This document shows, piece by piece, positions 34,626 through 42,453 of a DNA stretch of 64,000 nucleotides. The DNA comes from Duganella sp. 1411 (GTDB lineage Bacteria > Pseudomonadota > Gammaproteobacteria > Burkholderiales > Burkholderiaceae_D): positions 558,001 through 622,000 of the forward strand of contig NZ_JAFICD010000002.1 in NCBI RefSeq assembly GCF_017833525.1. Direction: 5' to 3'. A program made the translations under genes and the position numbers. Below the pieces are notes generated by a model. That model did no database searches and was not told the DNA's origin. It worked only from the letters and a program-made list of their open reading frames with translations. Positions within the stretch are counted from its first letter, which is position 1; each line of letters begins with the position of its first letter.

Positions 34626-36556
34626 TCGCTCTGAAAAAAATGGACGTGGGCGGCGAAGTCGCTATCGCCGCCGTGGTGGTGGCCGTCATCGCGCTGATGA
34701 TCCTGCCGCTGCCGACCTTCGCCATCGACTCGCTGTTGGCGCTCAACATCGCCATCTCCGTGATCCTGCTGATGATGACGATGTACATTCCCAGCGCCGT
34801 GTCGTTCTCGTCGTTCCCGACCTTGCTGCTGTTTACCACGATGTTCCGGCTCTCGCTCAACATCGCCTCGACCAAGTCGATCCTGCTGCACGCCGATGCC
34901 GGCCACATCATCGAAAGCTTCGGCCAGTTGGTGGTCGGCGGCAACCTGGTGGTGGGCCTGGTGGTGTTCCTGATCATCGCCACGGTGCAGTTCATCGTCA
35001 TCGCCAAGGGTTCGGAGCGGGTGGCCGAGGTGGGCGCGCGCTTCACGCTCGACGCCATGCCGGGCAAGCAGATGAGCATCGACGCCGACCTGCGCGCCGG
35101 CAACCTCACGCCCGACGCCGCGCGCAAGAAGCGCGCCATGCTGGCCACCGAGAGCCAGCTGCACGGCGGCATGGACGGCGCCATGAAGTTCGTCAAGGGC
35201 GACGCCATCGCCGGCCTGATCATCACCATGGTCAACATCCTGGCCGGCATCGTGGTCGGCGTCACCTACCACGGCATGAGCGCCGGCGACGCCGCCAACC
35301 GCTTCGCCGTGCTGTCGGTGGGCGACGCCATGGTGTCGCAGATCCCGTCGCTGCTGATCTCGGTGGCGGCCGGCATCATGATCACCCGCGTGGCCGACGA
35401 GCACGGCGAGGGCGAACAATCGCTCGGCGCCGAGATCGCCCGCCAGCTGACCGGCAACGCCCGCGCGCTGTACACCGCCAGCGCGCTGCTGTGCGCGTTC
35501 GCCTTCGTGCCCGGCTTCCCGTCGGCCATGTTCCTGCTGCTGGCGGGCGCGGTCGGCGCAGCCGGCCTGGTGCTGCGCCGGCGCGAAAAAGCGGCCGGCG
35601 GCGACGGCGTCGAAATGCCCGCGCTCAAGCGCCTGGCCGGCCCCGACGACAAGCAGGGCATGCCGACCATCGCCGACAAGGCGCCGGACTTCTCGCCGCA
35701 GATCGCGGTGCGGCTGTCGCCCGCGCTGGCCGCGCTGCTCGACGCCGGCGTTCTCAACGGCGCCTTCGACGCCGCCCGGCTGCGCCTGGTCGAGGAACTG
35801 GGCCTGCCCTTCCCCGGCGTGGCGATGTGGAAAAGCGCGGCGCTGGCCGGGCTGTCGTACGAGCTGGCGCTGCAGGACGTGCCGATGCCGGCGCAGACGC
35901 TGGAACCGGGCGCCGCCGGCGCGCTCGAGGACGCCATCGTCGCGCACACGGTGGACACGCTGCGCTCGCACGTGCAGCTGTTCGTCGGCCTGCAGGAGAC
36001 GCAATGGCTGCTGGAACGGGTCGGCGCCGACTATCCCGGGCTGGTGGAAGAGGTCAAGAAGGCGCTGCCGACGCAGCGCATCGCCGACGTGCTGCGGCGC
36101 CTGCTGGAGGAACAAATCCCGATCCGCAACATGCGCGCCATCCTCGAAAGCCTGGTGGCCTGGGGCCCGAAGGAAAAGGACATCCTGACCCTGAGCGAAT
36201 ACGTGCGCGGCGACCTGGGCCGCTTCATCGCGCACCGCGCCACCGCCGGCCAGCGCAAGCTGCCGGCCATCCTGCTCGACGCCAGCGTCGAACAGCTGAT
36301 CCGCCAGTCGATCAAGGCCACGCCGGCCGGCAACTACCTGACCTTGCCGCCGGACCAGGTGCAAGCGATCATCACGCGCATCGAGCAGATCGCCGGACCG
36401 GCGCCGGCGCCGCTGCTGGCGGTGGTGACGTCGATGGACATCCGGCGCTACGTGCGGCGCATGATCGAGCACAAGCTGGGCTGGTTGAACGTGTACTCGT
36501 TCCAGGAGCTGGGCGGCGACGTCGACCTGCAGCCGCTGGGCAAGCTGGTGCTATAA
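34622..36556 (+). CDS. sctV: type III secretion export gate protein SctV
   Basis: The 644-residue protein has seven or eight membrane helices (residues 15-320), the FHIPEP-type signature (PSAVSFSSFPTLLLFTTMFR, LSLNIASTKSIL, GDAMVSQIPSLLISVAAGI) and a cytosolic ring domain (about 350-644). It forms the nonameric gate that receives chaperone-effector complexes. It is slightly shorter than many homologues, in the linker. It follows sctU with overlap, and hpaP starts 4 bases after it. Confidence 0.96.
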   Translation: MIALKKMDVGGEVAIAAVVVAVIALMILPLPTFAIDSLLALNIAISVILLMMTMYIPSAVSFSSFPTLLLFTTMFRLSLNIASTKSILLHADAGHIIESFGQLVVGGNLVVGLVVFLIIATVQFIVIAKGSERVAEVGARFTLDAMPGKQMSIDADLRAGNLTPDAARKKRAMLATESQLHGGMDGAMKFVKGDAIAGLIITMVNILAGIVVGVTYHGMSAGDAANRFAVLSVGDAMVSQIPSLLISVAAGIMITRVADEHGEGEQSLGAEIARQLTGNARALYTASALLCAFAFVPGFPSAMFLLLAGAVGAAGLVLRRREKAAGGDGVEMPALKRLAGPDDKQGMPTIADKAPDFSPQIAVRLSPALAALLDAGVLNGAFDAARLRLVEELGLPFPGVAMWKSAALAGLSYELALQDVPMPAQTLEPGAAGALEDAIVAHTVDTLRSHVQLFVGLQETQWLLERVGADYPGLVEEVKKALPTQRIADVLRRLLEEQIPIRNMRAILESLVAWGPKEKDILTLSEYVRGDLGRFIAHRATAGQRKLPAILLDASVEQLIRQSIKATPAGNYLTLPPDQVQAIITRIEQIAGPAPAPLLAVVTSMDIRRYVRRMIEHKLGWLNVYSFQELGGDVDLQPLGKLVL

Positions 36557-36559
36557 AAA

Positions 36560-37165
36560 ATGCCGATCAAATCCACCCCGCCGCAGCCGGTGCGCCTGCT
36601 GCCGCGCAATGAACCCGCCCCGACAAGCGCAAACCGCCAGCGCGCGCTGCGCCAGCAATTCAAAAACAGCTACACCGAACCTGAGCCACTGCCGCCCGCG
36701 GAGGCCGAAGCCCCCGAGTTCCACGTAGGGCGGATTAGGCGGCACGCCGTAATCCGCCAGGAGCCGCCAGCGGCCGAGGACAACGCCCACCACCCCGACC
36801 CGGCCGAGCCGTATCTGCCGCCGGCAACGCCCACGGCCACCCTCTCCACCCGCATCGCCCGCGCCTGCGCCCGCGACGAACAAGCCAACCTGCGCAACGC
36901 CCGCCTGGCCGCCATCATCGCTCAATTCTGCAACGGCCCCGGCATCCTCTACAGCGGCGGCTGGCAACTGCAAATCGCCATCGACCCGGCGCTGCTGCCG
37001 GCCACCCGGCTGCACCTGACGCTTTCGTCCTGTCGCCTATCGCTTCGGTTTGAGACCGCCGAGCCGGACTCCCGGCGGGTAATCTTAGACAACAGCAAGG
37101 AACTACAGCAACGTCTGAGCACCCTGCTGCCGGCGCAAATCGAAGTGGACATCGTCTGCTGGTGA
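36560..37165 (+). CDS. hpaP: HpaP/SctP-like substrate-switch protein, interrupted by a repeat
   Basis: The 201-residue protein lies between sctV and sctQ, the hpaP position in Xanthomonas and Ralstonia. The C-terminal half (SGGWQLQIAIDPALLPATRL, LHLTLSSCRLSLRFET, PAQIEVDIVCW) fits the HpaP/FliK-type domain; the N-terminus is Pro/Glu-rich. Known HpaP proteins help select translocon and effector substrates. A copy of the chromosomal GGCGGATTA palindrome (36722-36758) is inserted in frame and encodes about residues 55-67 (HVGRIRRHAVIRQ), in the flexible region, so the gene may still work. Confidence 0.82.
   Translation: MPIKSTPPQPVRLLPRNEPAPTSANRQRALRQQFKNSYTEPEPLPPAEAEAPEFHVGRIRRHAVIRQEPPAAEDNAHHPDPAEPYLPPATPTATLSTRIARACARDEQANLRNARLAAIIAQFCNGPGILYSGGWQLQIAIDPALLPATRLHLTLSSCRLSLRFETAEPDSRRVILDNSKELQQRLSTLLPAQIEVDIVCW
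36722..36758. repeat. GGCGGATTA-family palindrome inside hpaP
   Basis: CACGTAGGGCGGATTAGGCG...CGCCGTAATCCGCC is a single-hairpin copy of the repeat found at 19753 and 42333. It is in frame within the coding sequence. Confidence 0.85.
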
Positions 37166-37192
37166 CGCCGGCAGCGACAACCAGGAACCGTC

Positions 37193-38275
37193 ATGCCCCG
37201 AGATAGCAAATCCATCCAGCCGTTGCGGGCGCGTCTGGCGTCGCTGGCCGCACCGCTGGCGCGCCTCACGCGCTGCCTGTTCGAGCGCCGCGGCGCCGCG
37301 CTGGCGGCGCGGCTGGGCATCGTCCTCGCGCCCCTGCCCGCGCCGCCCGGCGTCGGCGCCCTGACCCATCCCGCCAGCCTGCAGCTGCACAGCGCCCACG
37401 GCGACCTGAGTTGCGTGATCGACCTGGCCGGCCACCCGGCGCTCGAATGCGCCGCGCTGGCGCCGTCCGGCCGCTGGCGCGCCACGCTGGCCGACGCCCT
37501 GCTGCGGCCGTGGCTGGAGGATCTGCACGCATTGGGCCTGCCGGCCATGTCGGTGACGGCGCTGCTGCCGCTGATCGACAGCGGCGACGCCATGGACCAC
37601 GCGCTGGCCAGCGGCCTGGCGCTGCGCCTGCGCATCGACGACGACGACGGCGGCGTCGACACCACGCTGGTGGTGACCGACATCGACGCCGCGCTGGTGG
37701 CCGCGCTGGAAGCGGCGCCGCGTCCGCCCGTGCCCCTGCCGGACTGGCTGGCCGGGCTGCCGCTGGCCGGCGGCGCCGTGCTCGCCGCCCGGCGCTGCCG
37801 CACGCAAGTGCTGTCGTCGCTGCGCGAAGGCGACGTGCTGCTGGGCTGGCGCGCCGACGTCAGCGGCGGCCTGCACGAGCTGCCCGGCGTCACCTTGCGC
37901 TGGGGCGCGCCGCAAGGCCTGCATTACCGCGCCGTCGCCGACATCACCGGCAGCGTCGTCACGCTCGCCGCCACCCCCACCCTTTTCCTGGAATCATCAA
38001 TCATGGACCACACCACCACCGCCGACGCGCCGACCGACATCGGCGCGCTGGAACTGCCCGTCACCTTGGAAATCGTCACCCTGGCCATGCCGCTGCAACA
38101 AATCGGCATGATGCAGCCGGGCCAGGTGCTCGAACTGCCGCTGTCGCTGGCCGACGCCCGCGTGCGCATGGTCGCCTGCGGCCAGACGCTCGGCCACGGC
38201 ACGCTGGTGGTCATCGGCGAGCAGCTCGGCTTTCAAATCAGCGCCATGGTGAACGCCGATGAACCAGGCGCCTGA
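37193..38275 (+). CDS. sctQ: type III secretion cytosolic ring protein SctQ
   Basis: The 360-residue protein has a C-terminal SpoA/FliN domain (residues 285-355: LELPVTLEIVTLAMPLQQI and GQVLELPLSLADARVRM) and a variable N-terminal part with a first, weaker SpoA-like region. It forms the sorting platform with SctK and SctL. AGGAAC precedes ATG 37193. An internal ATG at 38003 (MDHTTTADAPTDIGALE) could give a separate C-terminal product, as shown for some homologues. It overlaps sctR by 17 bases. Confidence 0.92.
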   Translation: MPRDSKSIQPLRARLASLAAPLARLTRCLFERRGAALAARLGIVLAPLPAPPGVGALTHPASLQLHSAHGDLSCVIDLAGHPALECAALAPSGRWRATLADALLRPWLEDLHALGLPAMSVTALLPLIDSGDAMDHALASGLALRLRIDDDDGGVDTTLVVTDIDAALVAALEAAPRPPVPLPDWLAGLPLAGGAVLAARRCRTQVLSSLREGDVLLGWRADVSGGLHELPGVTLRWGAPQGLHYRAVADITGSVVTLAATPTLFLESSIMDHTTTADAPTDIGALELPVTLEIVTLAMPLQQIGMMQPGQVLELPLSLADARVRMVACGQTLGHGTLVVIGEQLGFQISAMVNADEPGA

Positions 38276-38906
38276 TTTCGCCTCGCTGATCCTGGCGGTC
38301 TTCGCGCTGGCGCTGCTGCCGTTCGCCGCCATGGTGGTGACCTCGTACACCAAGATCGTCGTGGTGCTGGGCCTGCTGCGCAACGCCATCGGCGTGCAGC
38401 AGGTGCCGCCCAACACCGTGCTCAACGGCATCGCCATCATCGTCTCGTGCTATGTGATGGCGCCGGTGGGCATGGAGGCGATGAAGCAGACGCAGGCCCA
38501 TGGCGCCGAAACCGGCGGCAACGGCGTGGTGCAGCTGCTCGACAACGCGCGCGACCCGTTCCGCCAGTTCCTCCTCAAGCACACCAACGAACGCGAAAAA
38601 GCGTTCTTCCTGCGCTCGGCCGCGCAGGTGTGGCCGGCCGACAAGGTGGCCCAGCTCAAACCGAACGACCTGGTGGTGCTGGCGCCGGCGTTCGCGCTGA
38701 CCGAGCTGACGGCCGCCTTCAAGATCGGCTTTTTGCTGTATCTGGTGTTCATCATCATCGACCTGGTGGTGGCCAACATCCTGATGGCGATGGGCCTGTC
38801 GCAGGTCACGCCGAGCAATGTCGCCATTCCCTTCAAACTGCTGCTGTTCGTGGTCATGGACGGCTGGTCGACCCTGATCCACGGCCTGGTGCTGACTTAC
38901 AAGTGA
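38259..38906 (+). CDS. sctR: type III secretion export apparatus protein SctR
   Basis: The 215-residue protein is SctR/FliP type with four membrane helices and the signatures MVVTSYTKIVVVLGLLRNAI, GVQQVPPNTVLNGIAI and NVAIPFKLLLFVVMDGWSTL. Five copies form the core of the export gate with SctS and SctT. ATG 38259 lies inside the end of sctQ. Confidence 0.96.
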   Translation: MNQAPDFASLILAVFALALLPFAAMVVTSYTKIVVVLGLLRNAIGVQQVPPNTVLNGIAIIVSCYVMAPVGMEAMKQTQAHGAETGGNGVVQLLDNARDPFRQFLLKHTNEREKAFFLRSAAQVWPADKVAQLKPNDLVVLAPAFALTELTAAFKIGFLLYLVFIIIDLVVANILMAMGLSQVTPSNVAIPFKLLLFVVMDGWSTLIHGLVLTYK

Positions 38907-38915
38907 ACAAAAAAA

Positions 38916-39176
38916 ATGGACTTTGACAATATCTCCCGCATGACGTCCAGCGCCATGATGCTGTGCCTGCTTATCTCGCTGCCGGCGGTGCTGGTGGCCG
39001 CGCTGGTGGGCTTGGTGGTCTCGTTCCTGCAGGCGGTCACGTCGTTGCAGGATTCCAGCATTTCGCACAGCATCAAGCTGGTGGCCGTCTCGGTGACGGT
39101 GATGCTGGCCGCGCCGTGGGGCGCGTCGGCGGTGCTGCAGTTCGCCCGCAGCGTGATGGCATCGCTGTTCGTATGA
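38916..39176 (+). CDS. sctS: type III secretion export apparatus protein SctS
   Basis: The 86-residue protein has two membrane helices and the FliQ-type motif (LVSFLQAVTSLQDSSISHS). It partners SctR and SctT in the export gate. It follows sctR by 9 bases and overlaps the next start (ATGA at 39173). Confidence 0.95.
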   Translation: MDFDNISRMTSSAMMLCLLISLPAVLVAALVGLVVSFLQAVTSLQDSSISHSIKLVAVSVTVMLAAPWGASAVLQFARSVMASLFV

Positions 39177-40087
39177 GAATCCAGTCCGGGCCCAGCGACC
39201 TGCAACAGTTGATGGCGCAGGCCGATATCGAGGCCAGCAATCGTCCCACCATGACCGCCGCGGCGGCCGCCCAGCGCAGCCTGGCCGGCCGCCGCGCCGG
39301 CCATCACCATTTGTCGGCCGCCGCCGAGGAGGCCGCGCGGCCGGACCGGGTGCTGGCGCCGCTCAACAACGCCCACATCGCCGCCCTGCTGGCCAGGCTG
39401 CGCGCGCGCAACAAGCGCGGCGCCGTCACGCCCGAGGCGAACGACAACGCCGGCGAGCTCGAAGAACTATTGCTGCTGCTCGAATCGCAGGCGCGCGCCG
39501 AACCGCAACAGCGGCCGGTGATCCGCGCCGGCGCCAGGCAGCAGCAAGGCAATGCGGGCGAACAATCCTGGCAACGGCGGCACGACGGCTGGCGCGGCGA
39601 CGATCACGCCGCCACGCCGGCCGGGCCGCGGTCGGGGCGCCAAGACGATAGCGGCCACGCCGGCGCCATCGACGCCATCGACGCCGTGCTGCGCGCGCAT
39701 CTGGCGCCGGCCGCCACGCGCGCCGATCCGGCCGCCGGCGCCCACGGGCTCGAACAGGCGCTGCTGGCGCTGCATGCGCTGCAGCGCGCCCCGGCGCCGA
39801 ATCCTCCACTGACCGCCTCGCTGCTGCGCCTGACGCAGGCTTATTTGGGCCAGGGCGGCGCCTCCTCCGGCCCCGGCACCCTGGCCGCCGTCAAGCAACG
39901 CCTGATGGCGCTGCTGCCGCCGGCGACCGGCCAGAGTTCGCCCGCGCTGCGCCAGCTGCACCTGTTCCTGCCGGTGCTGCTGCTGAACGCGGCGCGTCCG
40001 CGCACCGCGCGTCAACGCGACCTGGCGCTGGCCAAGATCGCCGTGCTGCTGGCCGGCGCGCGCCGCCAGCCTGTCGCTAAGCTTTAA
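39173..40087 (+). CDS. type III secretion protein in the hpaA position
   Basis: The 304-residue soluble protein is Ala/Arg/Gln-rich. It has a disordered, His/Arg/Gly-rich middle (about 110-160) and a helical C-terminus (GTLAAVKQRLMALLPPATG, LFLPVLLLNAARPRTARQRD). I do not recognise the domain with confidence. Immediately after sctS, Xanthomonas carries hpaA (about 275 residues), a secreted control protein that works with the HpaB chaperone; the hpaB-like gene here is convergent and overlaps by 11 bases. The role is inferred from position only. Confidence 0.65.
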   Translation: MRIQSGPSDLQQLMAQADIEASNRPTMTAAAAAQRSLAGRRAGHHHLSAAAEEAARPDRVLAPLNNAHIAALLARLRARNKRGAVTPEANDNAGELEELLLLLESQARAEPQQRPVIRAGARQQQGNAGEQSWQRRHDGWRGDDHAATPAGPRSGRQDDSGHAGAIDAIDAVLRAHLAPAATRADPAAGAHGLEQALLALHALQRAPAPNPPLTASLLRLTQAYLGQGGASSGPGTLAAVKQRLMALLPPATGQSSPALRQLHLFLPVLLLNAARPRTARQRDLALAKIAVLLAGARRQPVAKL

Positions 40088-40532
40088 TCCAAAGATACGA
40101 TCCGTTGGCGACTTGCTCGAACATGTCGTCGTCCAGCTGGAAGATATTGTCGCGCCAGTAGCGCCCGTGCTCGGCGTAATGGGCCAACAGCTCGGTCAGC
40201 CAATCGCCGCCGACCTCGTCGCAAAACTCCACCCGCACGATCATGACGATGCCGCCGGTGTCCGCGTCCATGCCAAGCTGGGCCTGGTCCTGGGCGTAGA
40301 TCATCAGGTTCGCCTCCAGCAGCAGCCGGAAGGCCTTGAGCGTGCGCCCGCTGCTGACGATGCCGTAATTGAAATGGAGATAGAGCGCGTTCGGATCGGC
40401 CTCCACATGGTCGACCAGCACGTCGAAGCCTTCCACCTCGAGCGAGCGGTGTTCCAGCACGGCGGCGGCGTCCGGGATGTCCATGCTGATGCACAAATCA
40501 TGGAGGACGGCTTCAAAGCGTGCTGCGCTCAC
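40077..40532 (-). CDS. hpaB: HpaB-like CesT-family type III chaperone
   Basis: The 151-residue acidic protein has the alpha-beta-beta-beta-alpha-beta-beta-alpha character of CesT-fold chaperones: AARFEAVLHDLCISMDI, ALYLHFNYGIV, LKAFRLLLEANLMIYAQDQ and IVMIVRVEF. HpaB is a general effector chaperone and exit-control protein in Hrp2 systems. Its place after the pilin and hrpD6-position genes equals the Xanthomonas order hrpD5-hrpD6-hrpE-hpaB. It may serve the large effector at 11.5-15.3 kb, which has no chaperone of its own. Confidence 0.82.
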   Translation of the reverse strand: MSAARFEAVLHDLCISMDIPDAAAVLEHRSLEVEGFDVLVDHVEADPNALYLHFNYGIVSSGRTLKAFRLLLEANLMIYAQDQAQLGMDADTGGIVMIVRVEFCDEVGGDWLTELLAHYAEHGRYWRDNIFQLDDDMFEQVANGSYLWIKA

Positions 40533-40665
40533 GATGGGGTCCGATCAAAAAAGAGGATGTAAAAAAACCGGCTGGCGCCGGTCGCAAAGGATGGTGCGGA
40601 ACGCCGACCTGCCGGTCCATGCGTTCCGCGCCGGTGCCGCGCCGTTGGGCGCGGCGGCGGACACA

Positions 40666-40875
40666 TTATTGCGCCAGCGACTTTACGCCCTTGCCCAACT
40701 CTTCCTGCACGTGGCACAGGGCTTCGTTCAGCGCGATCTCGTTCTGGATCTTGGCCATCTCGGTCTGGGCGGCCATGGTGATGGCGGCCGAAGCCTGTGC
40801 GGCGGAGATGGTGGCCGCTGCCGAAACTGCTTCTGCGGAGGTACCTGCCAGGGCGCTGCCTTTTGCGAATGTCAT
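40666..40875 (-). CDS. small candidate Hrp pilus/needle subunit
   Basis: The 69-residue protein has an Ala/Ser/Thr-rich first half (GSALAGTSAEAVSAAATI) and a helical second half (TEMAKIQNEIALNEALCHVQ), without signal peptide. Size, composition and position match hrpE of Xanthomonas and hrpY of Ralstonia, the pilus subunits, which are barely conserved in sequence. It contains one Cys, unusual for such subunits. ATG 40875 has AAGGAA 5 bases upstream. It is the only visible candidate for the SctF role in the cluster. Confidence 0.6.
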   Translation of the reverse strand: MTFAKGSALAGTSAEAVSAAATISAAQASAAITMAAQTEMAKIQNEIALNEALCHVQEELGKGVKSLAQ

Positions 40876-40988
40876 GATGATGTTCCTTAAAAGTGAGAAA
40901 TGGTTAAAGTCGATTAAACAACGAGACTGCGGGTACTGCGGTGTGACAAAAACTACGGTGCTGCGGGTACTACGGATAAAACTGTTCG

Positions 40989-41219
40989 CTACCGGGCCGG
41001 CTGGCAAATCTGGCTGGCCGCCAGCAGGCCCGCGTACAGGGTCTGCTTGTCCTTGCGCAGCATCGGGTCCGCCTCGACGGCCCAGTTGGCGAAGGCGTCG
41101 GCGCTGCGTTCGAGCGCGCCGGCCACCGCCGCGCAGCGCGGGTCGCCTGGATCGGCCTCGAGCAAGGCCTGAAAACGCTCCATGTCGGTAACGATATCGG
41201 GGGTCAGCAATGGAAACAT
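40989..41219 (-). CDS. small type III secretion protein in the hrpD6 position
   Basis: The 76-residue acidic helical protein (MFPLLTPDIVTDMERFQALL) is not recognisable by motif. It lies between sctD and the pilin candidate, where Xanthomonas has hrpD6 (about 80 residues). GGAG precedes ATG 41219 by 6 bases, supporting it as a real gene. A needle co-chaperone or control role is possible. Confidence 0.65.
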   Translation of the reverse strand: MFPLLTPDIVTDMERFQALLEADPGDPRCAAVAGALERSADAFANWAVEADPMLRKDKQTLYAGLLAASQICQPAR

Positions 41220-41234
41220 GTCGCTCTCCTAGGG

Positions 41235-42179
41235 TCAGTGGGCGTCGGCCAGGGCCGGCGCCGGAAAATGTTTGCTGCCGTCGAGCGACTGCACGTAGCG
41301 CAGGCCGCCGGCGTCGAGCGCCGAATCGCTGTCGGCCACGCTCCAGCCGGGGCGCACCTCGGTCACCCGGGCGTCGAGCTGGCGCACGGCGGGCCCAAGG
41401 TCGGCGGCCAGCTGCGCCAGATGCTTGCGCACGACGGCGCCGTCGCGGGTGGTGCCGGTGACGACGAAGCGGCCGTCGCCTTCGTAGCGGGCGTTGAGGG
41501 TGGACTCGCGCAGCGATTCGGTGATACTGGCGAGCACGTCGTTGACGATCGCCAGGTGGGCGACGGCCTGGTCCGGCGCGTTGCGCCGCAACAGATTGCG
41601 CACGGCGGCCGCGTCGGCGCTGTTGCGCACCACGCCGCGCACCACGATCAAGCCGTCCTGCTCGCTAACTTGCAAGCCGGCCTGGCCGATGCCCGCCAAC
41701 AGCTGCGGCATCTGACGGCGCAGGCTGTCCAGTTGCGGCGGCGCCGGGGTGGTGCGCGCCGGCTGCATCGCCAGCAACGCGGTGCTCAGCATGGCGGCGG
41801 GGACCGCCACCGCGCCCAGCGCCAGCCAGCGGGTCAGGCCGTTGCGGGACGGCTGCGGCGCCGCCTCGGCCACCGGCGATGCGGCCACGTCGGCCGGCGC
41901 AGTAGCGGCGACGGCGACGTGGTCGGGGTCGCCGATGCTCAGCGCGATGTCGTCGAAGTCGATGGTCTGGTGTTCGGCGACCGGCACGGCGGTATCGCTG
42001 TCGGCGCCGCTCCAGCAGATGCGGCCGTCCTCGGCGATGGTCAAGGTCACCGGCGCGTGGCGCCAGTCGCTGATATGGACGCTGGCGGTATCGTCGGCGC
42101 CGATGCGCCAGCTTCCTGCCGCCAGCCGCAGCGCCGCGCCGCGATGGCGCCCGCTCAAAATCCGGATTTCCTTGATCAT
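41235..42179 (-). CDS. sctD: type III secretion inner-membrane ring protein SctD (HrpD5-like)
   Basis: The 314-residue protein has an N-terminal FHA-like domain (residues 1-85, ending around IDFDDIALSIGD), one membrane helix (residues 125-147, LALGAVAVPAAMLSTALLAM) and a periplasmic part of BON/ring-building repeats (GLIVVRGVVRNSADAAAVR, ESTLNARYEGDGRFVVTG). It forms the outer of the two inner-membrane rings around SctJ. AAGGAG lies 7 bases before ATG 42179. It is the first gene of the third hrp operon, behind a perfect hrpII box. Confidence 0.92.
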   Translation of the reverse strand: MIKEIRILSGRHRGAALRLAAGSWRIGADDTASVHISDWRHAPVTLTIAEDGRICWSGADSDTAVPVAEHQTIDFDDIALSIGDPDHVAVAATAPADVAASPVAEAAPQPSRNGLTRWLALGAVAVPAAMLSTALLAMQPARTTPAPPQLDSLRRQMPQLLAGIGQAGLQVSEQDGLIVVRGVVRNSADAAAVRNLLRRNAPDQAVAHLAIVNDVLASITESLRESTLNARYEGDGRFVVTGTTRDGAVVRKHLAQLAADLGPAVRQLDARVTEVRPGWSVADSDSALDAGGLRYVQSLDGSKHFPAPALADAH

Positions 42180-42232
42180 GTACCCACTCCTTCTACCGTT
42201 CCGCGGCATGATTGCCGCAGTCCATGAGTGGT

Positions 42233-42294
42233 ACTTTATCGCCCCCGCCGGCCGTCGCCGGACGCGAAACCGAACTTCTATCGCCGATTCCGAA
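42233..42294 (-). promoter_or_regulatory. hrpII/PIP box promoter of the sctD operon
   Basis: On the minus strand TTCG (42294-42291), 16 bases, TTCG (42274-42271), then 32 bases and TAAAGT (42238-42233), a YANNNT match. The sctD start lies 54 bases beyond. Confidence 0.85.
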
Positions 42295-42332
42295 CCCCCG
42301 CATCAACCTGGGGGGCCCGAGGGCGCTGGGGG

Positions 42333-42430
42333 CGTAGGGCGGATTAGGCGGAACGCCGTAATCGGCCATCTTGGGGTCGCCGGCGGCGCATGCATGGCGG
42401 ATTACGCTTCGCTAATCCGCCCTACGTGTC
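42333..42430. repeat. GGCGGATTA-family palindromic repeat
   Basis: The copy starts CGTAGGGCGGATTAGGCG and ends CGCTAATCCGCCCTACGTGTC. An inner hairpin, GGCGGATTACGC-TTC-GCTAATCCGCC, is visible. It lies between the hrp box of sctD and the end of the GH2 gene, marking the edge of the secretion island. Confidence 0.8.
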
Positions 42431-42453
42431 TCCGTGGCTGTGCTTCTACCGCC

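Noticed and set aside
34328..36472. 714-codon minus-strand frame opposite sctV
   Set aside because: It is antisense to a fully recognisable SctV and has typical shadow composition (His, Arg, Gln, Asp).
40876..40988. Short direct repeats (CTGCGGGTAC) upstream of the pilin candidate as a regulatory array
   Set aside because: Only a few irregular copies in a low-complexity stretch; no palindrome or hrpII box; the gene is in an operon with sctD.
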